Source of the DNA: Zygnema cylindricum
Lineage: Eukaryota > Streptophyta > Zygnematophyceae > Zygnematales > Zygnemataceae
Reading direction: 5' to 3'
DNA length: 64,000 nucleotides
Assembly (NCBI GenBank): GCA_037447655.1
Contig: JBBHKE010002644.1
Span: forward strand, 124,001 to 188,000
A program made the position numbers and the translations under genes. The notes below the pieces were generated by a model. The model had not been told where the DNA came from. It did not search any database and worked only from the letters and a program-made list of their open reading frames with translations. Below, one piece after another: positions 20,536 through 32,745 of this stretch (positions are counted from its first letter, which is position 1; the number at the start of each line of letters is the position of its first letter).

Positions 20536-23500
20536 ATGTCTGACAATCAAATGTGAGAGTATTTGGAGAATTTTATGCGTCGGATTGATGAGAAATTTTC
20601 GGCCGTGGATAGGAGGTTTGATGAGTTAGCTCACGGTGAGCCGGATCCCGATCCGGATGGAGGAGATTCCGATGATAGTGATGAGGAGGCAAAGAAAGTG
20701 AAAGATAAGTGGTGGAAATTTAAGCTTGATGACGATTCCGATTTAGAAGAAGATAGTCAAGGAGGAGTGGAAATGTTTCAGTTGCCCGGAAAGACCGTTG
20801 TATTCAATGGATCGAATTACCCTTCGTGGAAGAAATATATTCGAGCTCAATTGATTTTGAGAGGCCTTTGGAAGGTCGTCAATGGAGAGGAGAAAATGCC
20901 GGTTGGAGATGCTAAGGCTCGTCGTTTGTGGAAACAAAAGAATCTCGCGGCCATCACCGGATTAATGCAAACATGTTCTGTGTCCGTCCATGATCATTTC
21001 CTCATGCATAGCACCGCACATGGATGTTGGAAGACGTTGGAATCCCAATTTGAGAGGGGAATCCAAAACAAGGGGCAATATATGTTTTCTGATTTCATGC
21101 AATTTAAAATGAAATCCAACGAATCTTTTGACGATGCCGTGAAGAGATTCAATATTATTGTGGAGCAACTTCTTAACAATGGGAGAATGATCACGCAGGA
21201 GGACAAAGTAACCGGATTTTTGAATGCGTTACCAGATAAATGGATCCACCTCAAGGAGATTTTACTTGCGAGGGAAAATAATACTTACGAGTTTATTGTG
21301 AATTATTTAAAGATGGGGGAAAGTAATCCTGTTAGCTCTTCAAAGAGCTCCTTGAGCACGGGATCTTTGAATGTGACCGCTCCCGAATTCGCAAATTTGC
21401 ATTATTTCCGTGGAAGAGGGAGTGGAAAAGGAGGAGGTACGAGAGGTCGTGGAAAATGGCTTGATATGGGTGGAAATCTAAGATCTCGGTCCGCCCAAAA
21501 TGACAGTAGCAACGTCTTGTGTTTCTGTTGCAACCGGCCCGGTCATTTTTTGGCTTCGTGTCCGAAAAAAGAGAGAGAATGCAACAATTGTGGGAAAGTA
21601 GGCCACACGAGCCAACAATGCTACTCTAAATTTAGTAGCGGAGGAGTAAGAGGCGGTCGCAGTTTTGGTGGTCGCGGTCGCGGACGTGATAGTGGTCGTG
21701 GTCGTGGACGCTATGGCGGTCATGGTGGAAGCCATGGAAATTTCGTTGACTTGGGAAATTACGAAGGAGGCGAAGGTGGACAAACGTTCACTTGTCTTCA
21801 CCTCACCATTGATTCTTTAAGTGACGCACGCGATGACGCACACGAAAAGGAATGGATTATTGACACGAGAGCGTCTCACCACGTGTGTACGGACGCTACA
21901 CTTTTTGACGACATGCGCTCACTTACCGTTCAAAAGCTAATTACAGTCGGAAGTGGACAAACTATAAAGGTTGGTACCGTAGGTACCGTTCGATTATATT
22001 TACCTACGTGGGACCGTTTTGGAAATGAAACGATATCGGAAGCACGTTTATTGAACGTCCTATATATTCCGGACGGTTTGGTGAATCTATTAAGTGTACC
22101 TCAAATTCAGCAAGCCGGTGGGAGCGTAGTCGCTAGAGGTGATTCGGCGATTCGCATATATCGCGCCGACGGCAAATTAATCGACGAAGGAGAAGTCACC
22201 AATTCGATGCATAGTCAACTTTTATGGAGGCGACCAAGGAAGAATGCTTATTCCACTTGCATTCTAAATCAAATCTCGGAATTAAAGGGAGATTTAATGT
22301 TATGGCACCATCGGAGTGTCATACATCCGAAGGAAATTTGAGGAGAATGATAAAAACGGCATGTGTAAGAGGATTAGATCTTACAACTGGTGAAAAAGTA
22401 AATGGATGCGATGGATGTAGTCAAGGACGACAAATTCGGAAACCACATCCTACGAAAGATGTGAAATTTCGGGCTGAACATCCATTGGAGCTTGTCCACG
22501 TCGATCTATGTGGACAAATTAAGCCGGAGAGTCTTGGAGGAAATCGATATATTATGGTCATCGTTGATGATTATTCAAGATTTTCGTGGGTTTGATTATT
22601 GAAGAGGAAATCAGATGCTCTTGAAACTTTTATTAAGTGGCATGCATTTTCGGAAAGACAATCCGAACGGAAATTGAAAGCCATTCGTTCGGATAATGGA
22701 GGCGAATTTATTGCATTCGAGAGGTATTGTAAGGAGAAAGGAATTACCCAACAATTCACTTCACCTTATTCTCTGGAATCCAATGGAGTAGCCGAAAGGA
22801 AGAATAGGACCTTACAAGAAATGGTGAGAGCAATGGTGCATTCGGCCGGTCAAAGTATCTCATTATGCGGAGATGCTATCCTCACGGCCAATTACATTTG
22901 TAATCGGAGACTTACTTCGGTTTCCGGTGATAAAATACCATTCGAATTACTTTATGGGCGAAAACCAGCTCTCCATCATCTCTGAATTTGGGGATGTCAT
23001 GCTACGGTATATGTCGATCAAGTGAAAAGGAAAGGGAAATTTGCGGCGAGAAGTTGGCCCGGAATTTTCGTGGGCTATAGTACGAAAGAAAATATTTATC
23101 GTGTATTTGATCCGGTTCGTCGTATTGTGGAAGAATCCCGAAATGTTAATTTTCTTGAAGATTTAAAATCGGTTATTGAGAAATCGGCGGAATTGAAGAA
23201 GAATCTTGATTTCTATGAGGTAGACGATGTCACAAATTTCCCGGAAATTGAGGACTCGGATTCGGATGAGGAGCCGGAATCCATTGTCAACATCAAGAAG
23301 GGAAAATCAAATTTTGATTCGAGTTCGGAGAAATTGAACATTGACATTGATGTTCGGAGTAATGTGAGCCGAAATTCCAAAATGTCGACGGAAAGTCAAA
23401 AATCTTCGAGTTCAAAATCTAATATGGACGAGGAGGAGAAGATTGTGGATCAAGTTCCGGTTCTTAGACGGAGTACACGAGAGAATAGAGGAAAGAAACC

Positions 23501-23585
23501 AAATCGGCTTTCTTATGCCAAAATTGGTGGAGAGAATTCCCATTATTTCGTCTCCAATGCAAAGGAGACCGAATTCCTTTTATAG
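20536..23585 (+). pseudogene. element B Gag-protease-integrase
   Basis: Gag starts at ATG 20536 (MSDNQM), with one TGA at 20554 before the long frame. It has an acidic N-terminus, the Copia gag domain (FNGSNYPSWKKYIRAQL, VKRFNIIVEQLL), two CCHC knuckles (CFCCNRPGHFLASC and CNNCGKVGHTSQQC) and an Arg-Gly-rich RGG-like tail. Protease follows with WIIDTRASHH, where the usual DTGAS or DSGAS has Arg in place of Gly, probably inactivating. Integrase is in a shifted frame after an indel near 22310. It has the zinc-binding region, then HVDLCGQ, IRSDNGGEF and ESNGVAERKNRT as the DDE residues, with stops near 22592 and 22983. It ends FLL-TAG at 23583-23585. The copy is defective but recent. Confidence 0.9.
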
Positions 23586-23591
23586 CAATTA
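23583..23591 (+). promoter_or_regulatory. UAG-CAA-UUA leaky-stop motif between integrase and RT, element B
   Basis: TTA TAG CAA TTA ATG, with the same frame open on both sides. It is identical to the tobamovirus-type readthrough signal. Elements A, D and E carry TAG CAA at the aligned position. Confidence 0.65.
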
Positions 23592-24770
23592 ATGTGCGAG
23601 AATTTGGCCGGTGATCCTCAATCATACGCGGAGGCGAGAAACTCGTGTGATTGGGAAACGAAGTGGAAGCCGGCATGGGAGAAGGAGTATAAGTCAATTG
23701 TGGAAAATTGGACATTTGAGGAAGTAAAATTACCGGAACGAAAGAAAGCGATTGACGCGAAATGGGTCTTCAAAACTAAAACTGGTGCATCGGGTGAAGT
23801 AGTAAAATATAAGGCTAGACTTATTTGTAAAGGATTTCAGCAAAGAGATGGGGTAGATTATACGGAGACATATGCTCCCGTTGTGAAATTCGACTCTCTT
23901 AGGATGATTATGGCGATTGCCGCTGTAAGGAAGAAACACGTTCATCAAATGGACGTTGAGACGGCGTTTTTGAATGGAGTGTTAGAAGAAGAGGTTTACA
24001 TAAAGATACCTGAAGGTGTGACCTCACGAGAAGGAATGGTATGGCGTCTTCGAAAATCGCTCTATGGGTTGAAGCAAGCGCCTCACACTTGGTATCTACG
24101 CCTACACAAAGTTCTTTTGGACTTTGGTTTCACACGTACGATTTCGGATTCTGGAGTGTACGTAAAAGGACAAGGAAAAGATCAAATTATATTTTTGGTT
24201 TACGTAGATGATTTCTTGATGACGTCGGATAGTTTGGAACGTATACGCGAAATGAAAGCGTATTTACGACAACATTTCAAAGTCACAGACAATATTGTAA
24301 GGAAGTATTAACGCAATTTTCCATGCTTGATGCAAAACCAATTTCGACGCGTATGGACGCGAAAAGTCAATTGCGAAAGTTCGAGGAAGAAGCGACGGTA
24401 GACGTACCGTACCGCGAAGCGATTGGAAGTTTAATGTACCTAAGTGTTGGTACGCGGCCCAATATTTCGGCCGCTGTTTCAATTGTAAGTCGATATTGCC
24501 AAGCGCCAAAGAAATCACATTGGGAAGCCGTCAAGCGTATATTTCGATACTTGGCGCGAACTATGGATATCGGTCTTGTATTCAAAGCTAAAAGAGAATC
24601 GTTGGAATGCGTCGGATATTGCGACGCCGATTGGGGCGGAGATTTCGATTCGGAATATCAACGTCCGGATATGCGTTTTCTGCCAAAAGCAACGGAGGCC
24701 AGAGGCATTGTATTTACTGCGGCGACCGTCTAACTTTGTCTGTACGACTTTTGGCAACGCCAGCCTGTCC
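23586..24770 (+). pseudogene. element B reverse transcriptase-RNase H
   Basis: In frame after the TAG comes the RT domain: WKPAWEKEYKSI, AKWVFKTKTG, ARLICKGFQQRDGVDYTETY, HQMDVETAFLNG, LYGLKQAPHTWY, and YVDD in FLVYVDDFLM. A deletion near 24300 removes the stretch after LRQHFKVTD. The sequence resumes at MLDAKPISTRMD with the connection domain and RNase H (FRYLARTMDIGLVFKAKRES, YCDADWGGDFDS). RNase H is frameshifted from 24655 (SGYAF in another frame), decays by ~24770, and the 3' LTR is absent. Confidence 0.88.
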
Positions 24771-26307
24771 CGTGAACCATAAACCAAAATCATGCCTTGG
24801 ATCGAAGCAAATGCGACAAACATGGAAAATCACATTTTTATTTGTCGTTGTCGGATTTGATTTTGGATCGGACCAAATTGTCCCCCGGTCTTCGTCCACT
24901 CAGATTTCCACTTTTGATTCAACAATTTTAAATTTCCTGCGTACTATGCCAGCGATTACGTGTTTTCTCGAGTCGGCGTGTCAATCTTATGTTCGCATCC
25001 TCTTGAATCATCACATTTTGGCAGTACAGTACACCGCCAATCGCTATTACCGTTGTGTTCTCTCCTGATTTTTTTTTTTTATTCTCCATTAGCGTAGTTC
25101 ATTCTATTTTTTTCTTTAGTTTATTTAGGGTTAATTTTTTGGTGACGTACGTAACGGAAGTACGTCATCGTTTAATTAGTGTGGTATACCGACGGTGTCA
25201 GACCGTACAAAATTGTACATTTAAAAAAAAAAGGTACAATTCATTATGTATAATAGGCGTAGACGCATGCGAATTTGTAGTCTTAAAAGGGGTTCAATGT
25301 GGATAGAAAAAAATTACGTTCGCACATATTGGGTCAACAACCGCATGGTCGGCAATGTGAACGTCAAACATATACGCTTGAAAAAAGTCATATTTTTCAA
25401 GAAATAAACATAACTGAATGCAATGTTGCGCTGACGTATTACAGTAATTTGGATATTTACAATTTCGACTCCAATTAGGTTTTTTGTATGTAGTTATAGT
25501 TATTATTAATGTTATTGTATGGTTATGGTTTAATCAGCGTAAAATTTTACGGTATTAAGGTGAAAACGATTCCATTTAGTATAAATGTCTACTGTGATAA
25601 GGTGTCGAACACAAAATAAGGTAAACGTTTATGTTAATAAGGGGTTGAGGTGCCAAAAAAACCTTAATTAAAGTTATTATCTGAATTTAATAGAATGAAA
25701 TTACAATATTTGGCGTTGGTGATATTTGGGGAGAGAAGACGCCAAATGCAGACAGTCCATTAAAAAATAGATCGATTCTTGGCGACGTACAACCAACCGT
25801 TTTTTGGTGGGATTTGACGCATATGGCGTCATGATGAGTAATTTTTGATTCGTTGCGTCATGATGAGTAACTTTCGATTCGTTCAGGGGAAAACAGGCGA
25901 AAGCTCCGCCGTCTGCTCCACATTTCATCCATGGATTCCGTTTCCACAACCGCATGCGTTTCCTCAACCTCCCTATCGACCAGCCATATCCTCATCAAGC
26001 AACACTGTCTCCTCCATATCTTCCTAAATTTATGGTGAAAAACGCTCCCTCTTCCGGTTTGCGTGACTCTCCCACTCGCCATTTTCGTCACCTTTTTTTC
26101 TCCCCAGAGGTTTGCTCCACCTCCTCCTCCCTTCCCCTCCTCTCTCCTTGCCTATGCTGCCCTTTCTCTTTTCCTCCTCTCCCCCTCTTGCCCTCTCAGT
26201 TTGCCTCTCCTTGTTAATTAATCCCTTTTCCCCCCCTATATTTTACCCCTCTTTTTTGTCTTCCTTCGCTTATTCTCACCTCTCATGAAGCCACTCTCGC
26301 TCACTCT
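24771..26307. other. intergenic DNA, no gene recognised
   Basis: AT-rich DNA without a credible frame. A 34-bp unit containing GCGTCATGATGAGTAA is repeated in tandem at about 25818-25880. From 26095 the plus strand becomes pyrimidine-rich, the kind of DNA into which C1 inserted. Confidence 0.5.
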
Positions 26308-26312
26308 TAATC

Positions 26313-27322
26313 TGCAACTTTAAGACCTCCATTGGTACTCATAGTAGGCAGCTTACCAAAAGCCCTTAGGATAGCCTCAATCCCTTAGTCTTTTGTATGA
26401 GTATTACTGACACCTTGATAGAATACAAAGTGACCAGACTACAGCCCTTCGAAGAACAGACTCTATTGTGTTTACCTCAAAAAGTATCCTTGAATTTGCT
26501 CCCCTGAGCAGTTAATTATCAATGGTCAAATATGACCTTTTATACAAGAGCTCTCTGGGAGGGAGGCGGCTACTCCTAATTCTCACAAGTCCTAAACCCC
26601 TCTCAAATCCCTCTACTACTGATGTAGAGGACCAATCAAATCACTGTACGGTACAAAAAGGTACTTGGCGCGGAGTACTTTCTGTATGGCCATTGTACGA
26701 CATGGCCCAAAAGACAACGCCTGTCATATCTGAGTTCACCATGGTATGTCTCGGAGATGCCGCTATCGAATGTTATGTTGCCACGTATTACCTGGTGTGG
26801 CGACGACCGCAAGCCGCCAAACCGTCCATTTCCGTGATGCTAGCTTCTTCCTCTACCGTCCGATTGATATCGACCTTAATTCAGGGCCGTTTAAAATACA
26901 AGTAGTATTTTTTGATGTAACTTTATCTATCTATCTCTATGTGATTTGTGTTCGTTCATCAATTAAATGAACTTTTATATTTCCACATCTTTAAGTGGCT
27001 ATCGTACCCTATATACTTCAGCACATGTCATAGTCTATATGCCAAAGCTATCGGCTACAAGCAGATTGACAAACGGTAGGTACCAGGATCAAATCCTAGG
27101 TCCGTCAACCTTTTTGATAAGTTTACCAAAAAGGACTGCCTTTTGATTCTAGGGGAAGCATAGGCAGCCATGGCTCTAGCTTCCTCTCCAGCCTTTAGTG
27201 ACTATGGGAAGTATGTGGGCTATAGAGAGAAGTTAGAAGCAGGCTGCCTCTGCTTTTTCCTGCTCCTACTTAAATCAATTAAGTAACGTAGAAAATACCT
27301 GAGTAGACCTTTAATTTCAACA
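26313..27322 (-). repeat. 3' LTR of C1
   Basis: On the minus strand it begins TGTTGAAATTAAAGG after a polypurine AAAGGGAG and ends AGTTGCA. It contains a GTAC cluster (26646-26700) and an antisense tRNA-like CCAGGATCAAATCC (27087-27100). Confidence 0.9.
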
Positions 27323-29131
27323 CTCCCTTTAGTTTCTAGTCACTTTTAAATTTAAGTCCACATTTTTCTCTACAGAAAATTAATTTAGGTGAGGTTACAT
27401 GCTTTGTCATCATGTCTGCCACCATCTCACTGTCTGGTCTATACCCTAGACTTATTATTTGTTCTCCACCTTTTCCTTGACAAAGCTAAGTCTGATATCC
27501 ATGTGCTTTGCTTTAAAGTGATGTTTGGGATTAGCAGCAATTGCAATTTCTGCTTGATTATCACATAATACTTTCTCAATTCCACTCTTAAGATGTCCCA
27601 ATTCACCAAGCAAGGATTTAACCCACATCAATTCCTTCACAGTAGAGCAAGATGCTATATAGTCTACCTCTATAGTGGACTGAGCAATGACCTTTTGCTG
27701 TTTACTTATCCAGCAACAAGCACCATTCCCCACACACAACACATATCCAGATGTACATCTTCGCCTCGGAGCATCCCCATAGCAGGCAGCACTCGAAGTG
27801 GTGATGTCAGTATTTTCCCCACCTACATGCAGCCATAGATCCCTAGTTCCTATGAGATATTTCAGGACCCTCTTAGCTGCTTCTCAATCCCTTTTGGTAG
27901 GAGCATTCAGACTCCTATTTAGCACTTCCTATAGCTGTTGCCAAATCTGGTGTGGGAAAATTCATGAAATAAAACAGACTGCCCACTACCTATCTATATG
28001 GGATAGTCTGCATAAACCTTTTCTCTTTTGGACCTAGTTCGTCTTTTAGAATTAGGATATCTCCTTCCTCACTCCCATCAGTTCCCTTCTTTAGGTCCAT
28101 GGGAGTCGTTCAATTGTTGGCTTTGTCAATCTGAAATTTTTCCAACATGTTTCGAATTGCCTCTTTATGAGTTAGTCTAATTATTCTCTTTTCTCTTTCT
28201 TTCTCTACTTGTATTCCAAGAATATATCTTGCCTCCCCCATGTCTTTCATTTACAATCTTCCCTATAGATCTGTTTTTAGTTTGTTGATTTTTTCCATTC
28301 TCTTATTCCGAACAAGCAATCATCAACGTAAATTGCAATAAAGATGACACTTTCCTCATCTTCAAAAACATAAATTGAATGATGTGAACTTATCCGGATG
28401 TATCCCAGACCGGTAAGGAACTCATCAAGTTTCTTGTTCCATTGTTTGGGCGCATGTTTTAAACCATAGAGAGATTTGATCAGCCGGCATACCTTACTTT
28501 CCTCTCCTAGTTCCACGAATCCTTCCGGCTGTCGCATGAAGATCTCCTGCTCTAGTTCTCCATGTAAGAAGGCTTTCTTGATGTCCATCTGGTGTACTTC
28601 TATGTCTTCAACAACTGCCAGACTGAGAAGTATCCGGACCGAGGGAAATTTGACGACCAGAGCAAAGGTTTCTTTGTAGTTTATTCCCTCTTTCTGAGTA
28701 AAACCTTTGGCCACTAACCGGGCCTTATACCGCTCAATAGTATTGTCCGGATTCATTTTTAATTTGAAAACCCACTTACATCCAATTGGTTTTCGATCGG
28801 GTGGACTGTCCACCAACTCCCATGTATCAGCCGCGATGATTGAAGCCATCTCTTTATTGATGGCCGACTTCCACCGGTTTCTTTCGAAGCAGTTCATTGC
28901 CTCTCCATATGCTAGAGGTTCATTTGGGTGAGACAGTTTAATTACCTTGTTGTTAACTTGTTTCTCTTGAAACTTTTTGTTGCTACTTCTCCCTCCCTCA
29001 AAATCTGTGGCCGGAAAAGATGGTTCCCGTGGATTCTTTCGAATCACCACGGCTTTTCCCTTGTCCCTTGGATCCATATCCGTTTCCACCACGTCTTTCG
29101 ATTCAGGTATAGGTGGCATTGGTGTTTCCAA
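27323..29131 (-). pseudogene. C1 reverse transcriptase-RNase H
   Basis: The frame 29131-28277 holds the integrase C-terminal tail and RT: NRWKSAINKEMASI, GCKWVFKLKMNPDNTIERYK, ARLVAKGFTQKEGINYKETF, HQMDIKKAFLHGEL, SLYGLKHAPKQW and YVDD in IAIYVDDCL. It then shifts frame after the YVDD box. RNase H is recognisable at 27455-28130 (ACCWISKQQKVIAQSTIEVD, VKELMWVKSLLGELGHL, NPKHHFKAKHMDIRLSF) with a one-base loss giving a stop at 27455. It is not functional. Confidence 0.88.
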
Positions 29132-31694
29132 GTCCTAGTCTTTTCTCGGTCTGTTTTGAACCTACAAGGATATCATCCAAACCTGCAAGAGTATCATCTT
29201 CTTGGAGACCCATATAGTTAGGAAGATGAAAGTCATCATAATTATTTGACTCAAATCTGATTTTGACTAACTTTGAGGATTTGAAGGGATCTACCGACTT
29301 CCCTTCATTCATAGCTACCAGGTGCTTTACTAGAATTATATCTTCTCTCTTTAGATCATACACTCTATACCGTTTTACATCCATATCATATCCCAACAAG
29401 TATCAGTGTTTCCCTTTAGGATCTAGTTTCCAGCTAGATTTATCTGTATCTAAATTGAAGATTTTACTACCGAAAACCTTTAAGTGAGATAGATCTGGTT
29501 TTTGGCCGGTTCATCTCTCATATGGAGTTTGGCCTTTCACCGCCGAAGTAAGTACTCTATTTCTCAAATAATTAGCACAATTCATAACTTCGGCCCAAAA
29601 TCTTTTTCCTATCCTTTTATATGACAACATACTCCGGGCAATATCATTCAATGTCCTATTCAATCTTTCGGCATCACCATTCTATTCCGGATTTTTCGAA
29701 ACTGTCTTTTGATGTTGCACACTATCATCTCTTAAAAACCCCTCAAACTGATTGGAGGTATATTCCCCTCCATTGTCACTTCTTACTCTCTTTATTAAGG
29801 TCTCGTGAAGCTTCTCGGCCCATGCCTTATATTGTTTGAAATACTCCGAAGTTTTTGATTTGTTTTTCAAAAAAAATACCCGGGAGTACCGAGACCAATC
29901 ATCGGTAATGGTTAGCATAAATCTTTTCCTTCCGGGTGATGGCACTCTTGCCGATGCCCAAATTTTCGTGTGTACCAAATCAATAAATTTTTCTCCTTTA
30001 TAAGTTGCTTCCTTTGGAAATGGTAATCTACGTGCTTAACCCTGAGCACACCCACTGCAATCACTTAAATTCTCATTTTCCTCAAAGCGTATCCCTTCAA
30101 CTGCTCCCATCTTTTTCATTTCATTTAGCTTTTCTAGATTCACATGTCCAAGTCTATTATGCCACAACATAATATCATTGACACCAGCATAGTAAAGTTT
30201 GAGTTTTTCATTACTTAAAGCAAGCCTGAACATTCGTTGTCTACCTTTCTCAACAGTGAAGTACAGATCTTCCTCAAAGCTAACAGTAAAAACTCCTTTT
30301 CTGGTGCTAGTTTTAATCGTTTATCATCTAATAGAGATGTAGAGATAAGGTTTTTGTTTAACTCCGGATTAAACAATACATCGGAGAACGTAACTATTGA
30401 AGTTTTTCCCTCCACTACCACTTTCAGATCTACCGATCCTACATAAGTAGTGGTACTACCTTCCCATCCCCATATTCTATCTCTATTGTAGGAATCTTTC
30501 TCAGCTAAGTGAAGAGATGCTTATCCTTGCACATGTGCATGGAGGCACTTATCTCCACAATCCAGCCTCCTTCACATTTTAGTCCACCGAAAGCACATTT
30601 TTGCTTTCGTGGAATTTTGACTTCTGTCTTTGCCTCCAACTCTTCATCTAAAAGAAGTTCATCGTCCTCCTCATTGGATTCCTCCTCGAGTACCTGTGTG
30701 ACAAGTGCCTTTTTCTTTCCTTGTGGCTGAACCCCGGTCTGCCCCTCCTTGATCCGAAGCTCGATCAGTTTGGTACATTCGCCATGTTATGCGCGGGTTT
30801 CTTGCAGAAATTACATAGTCCCTTAGGTCTCCTTGTTCCAAACTCATCGGATTGATTTGTCTAGTCTCCCCCTCCATGACTTCCAAGGGGTTTCCCTGAA
30901 TATTTATTTCTCCAACTTGCTCAGGCTGCCAAGGCTTGTCCACTCTTAACTCCCCTACGGATTTCGATAGTATTCTCTCGGACGAGGATCATACAAACTA
31001 CCGAAATCCATATCCACCTAGAGTGTGGCAGATCTTGTACCCGGTTCACAATGTTCTCATACTCATCGGGTAGTTTCATGAGTAAGCATTGAACCTTTGC
31101 CTTCTTGGTTTCTACCTTTGCGGCACACTCTAACTCCATCAAGACTATAGCCAGCTCATTGCAGAAATCAAGCATCTTCTCTCATTTGTGAAAGTATCCA
31201 TTGATCTTTTGCTTTGCCAGCTACTGTTCGTGAATCGTACCGCTCCGGTACATCTCTATAAGCGCATCCCACAGATCGGATGCCCTTTCCACCTGCAAAT
31301 GAGGACTTGCGAATCCTTGTGTGAGATGACAGAGGATAAATTGCTTGGCCGCCATGTTGTTGTAGTCCCAGATATCGATGTCATTCTCCTCATTCCTCGG
31401 AATATGAGACATGAAAACAGAATCGGTTTATATAGGTGAGGTTTTCTCTTTGTGTTTCCCCTTTTCCATCACGATACTTTTTCCGTCTTCTGAGTCCTCT
31501 GATGGCGTTGGATCTAGTTTCCTAGTAAATTTGCTTCCTCCAAACCTTGGAGGGATAGCAGGACCGGCTGGACGCTTTACTCGCCCACTTACTATTCCCT
31601 AAAATCTTTTCTCACATAGGGCTCACATCATCATACTCTCCCAGTAGATAAACCTAGTCCCATTGAATGTGGGCACCCTAGAGGGTGGGCCCAT
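29103..31694 (-). pseudogene. C1 Gag-protease-integrase
   Basis: Gag begins MGPPSRVP-like at ATG 31694, only four bases inside the LTR border. It continues through frameshifts to a damaged CCHC knuckle near 30800 (CNFCKKPAHNMA, then an indel). The protease motif has decayed to WIVEISASMHMCKD (catalytic Asp lost). Integrase has WHNRLGHVNLEKL, CSGCAQG, then HTKIWA in place of HTDIWG (first acidic residue lost), VRSDNGGEYTS and ERLNRT. Stops interrupt the frame. No UAG-CAA junction precedes RT in this family. Confidence 0.85.
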
Positions 31695-31698
31695 AACC

Positions 31699-32740
31699 TG
31701 CAACTTTGAGACCTCCATTGGTACTCACAGTAGGGAGCTTGCCAAAAGCCCCTAGGATAGCCTCAATCCATTAGTATTTTTTATGAGTATTACTGACGCC
31801 TTGACATAATACAGACTGACCAAATTGCAGCCCTTGGAAGAACAGACTCCCCTAAGCTTACCACAAAAAGAATCCTTGAATTTGCTCCCCTGAGTAGTTA
31901 ATTATCAATGGTCAAAGATGACTTTTTATACAAGAGCTCTCTAGGAGAGAGGCGGCTACTCCTAATTCTCCTAAGTCCTAAACCCCTCTCTAATCCCTCT
32001 ACTACTGATGTACAGGACCGATCAAATCAGTGTACAATATAGAAAGGTACTTGGCCCAGAGTACTTTGTGTACGGCCATTGTACGACATGAACCAGAAGA
32101 CGACACCTATCATATCTGAGTTCGCCATGGTATGTCCCAAAGATCGCGCTATCCAATTTCATGTTGCCACGTATTACCTGGTGTGGCGGCAACTGCTAAC
32201 TGCCAAATCGTCCATTTCGCGATGCCGGCTTTTTCCTATGTCGTCCAATTGATATTGACCTTAATTCAGTGTCGTTTAAAATACAAATAGTATTTTTTGA
32301 TGTAACTTTATCTATCTATCTATATGTGATTGTGTTTTGTTCGTCAGTTAAATGAGCTTGTATATTTTCACATATTTAAGTGGCTATCGTACCTTATATA
32401 CTTCAACACATGTCCTAGTCTAAAGGCCAAAGCGACCGGCTACAGGCAGATTGAGAAACGGTAGGTACCAGGATCAAATCATGGGTCCGTCAACCTTTTT
32501 GATAAGTTTACCAAAAAAGATTGCCTTTTGATTCTAGGGGAAGCATAGGCAGGCATGGCTCTAGCTTTCTCTCCAGCCTTCAGTGACTACGACAAGTATG
32601 GGGGCTAGAGAGAGAAGTTAGAAGCAAGTATGGGGGCTAGAGAGAGAATTTGAAAGCAGGTTGCCTCTGATTCTTTCCTGCTCCTACTTAAATCAATTAA
32701 GTAAACTAGAAAGTACATGAGGAAACCTTTAATTTCAACA
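31699..32740 (-). repeat. 5' LTR of C1
   Basis: 1042 bp; the minus strand starts TGTTGAAATTAAAGG at 32740 and ends GTTGCA at 31699, next to the Gag ATG. The right target duplication TAATC follows at 32741. Confidence 0.9.
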
Positions 32741-32745
32741 TAATC

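Larger units (their letters stand above)
26313..32740 (-). mobile_element. Copia element C1, near full length
   Basis: A complete LTR retrotransposon in reverse orientation, with LTRs at 26313-27322 and 31699-32740 and a perfect target duplication TAATC (26308-26312 and 32741-32745). Internal order on the minus strand is Gag, protease, integrase, RT, RNase H, all with lesions. It inserted in pyrimidine-rich DNA. The two LTRs differ by several indels and many substitutions, so it is older than the recent B insertion. Confidence 0.95.

Noticed and set aside
23592-23594. Internal ATG right after the element B stop as an RT start codon
   Set aside because: The ATG is not present at this place in elements A, D and E, whereas TAG CAA is.
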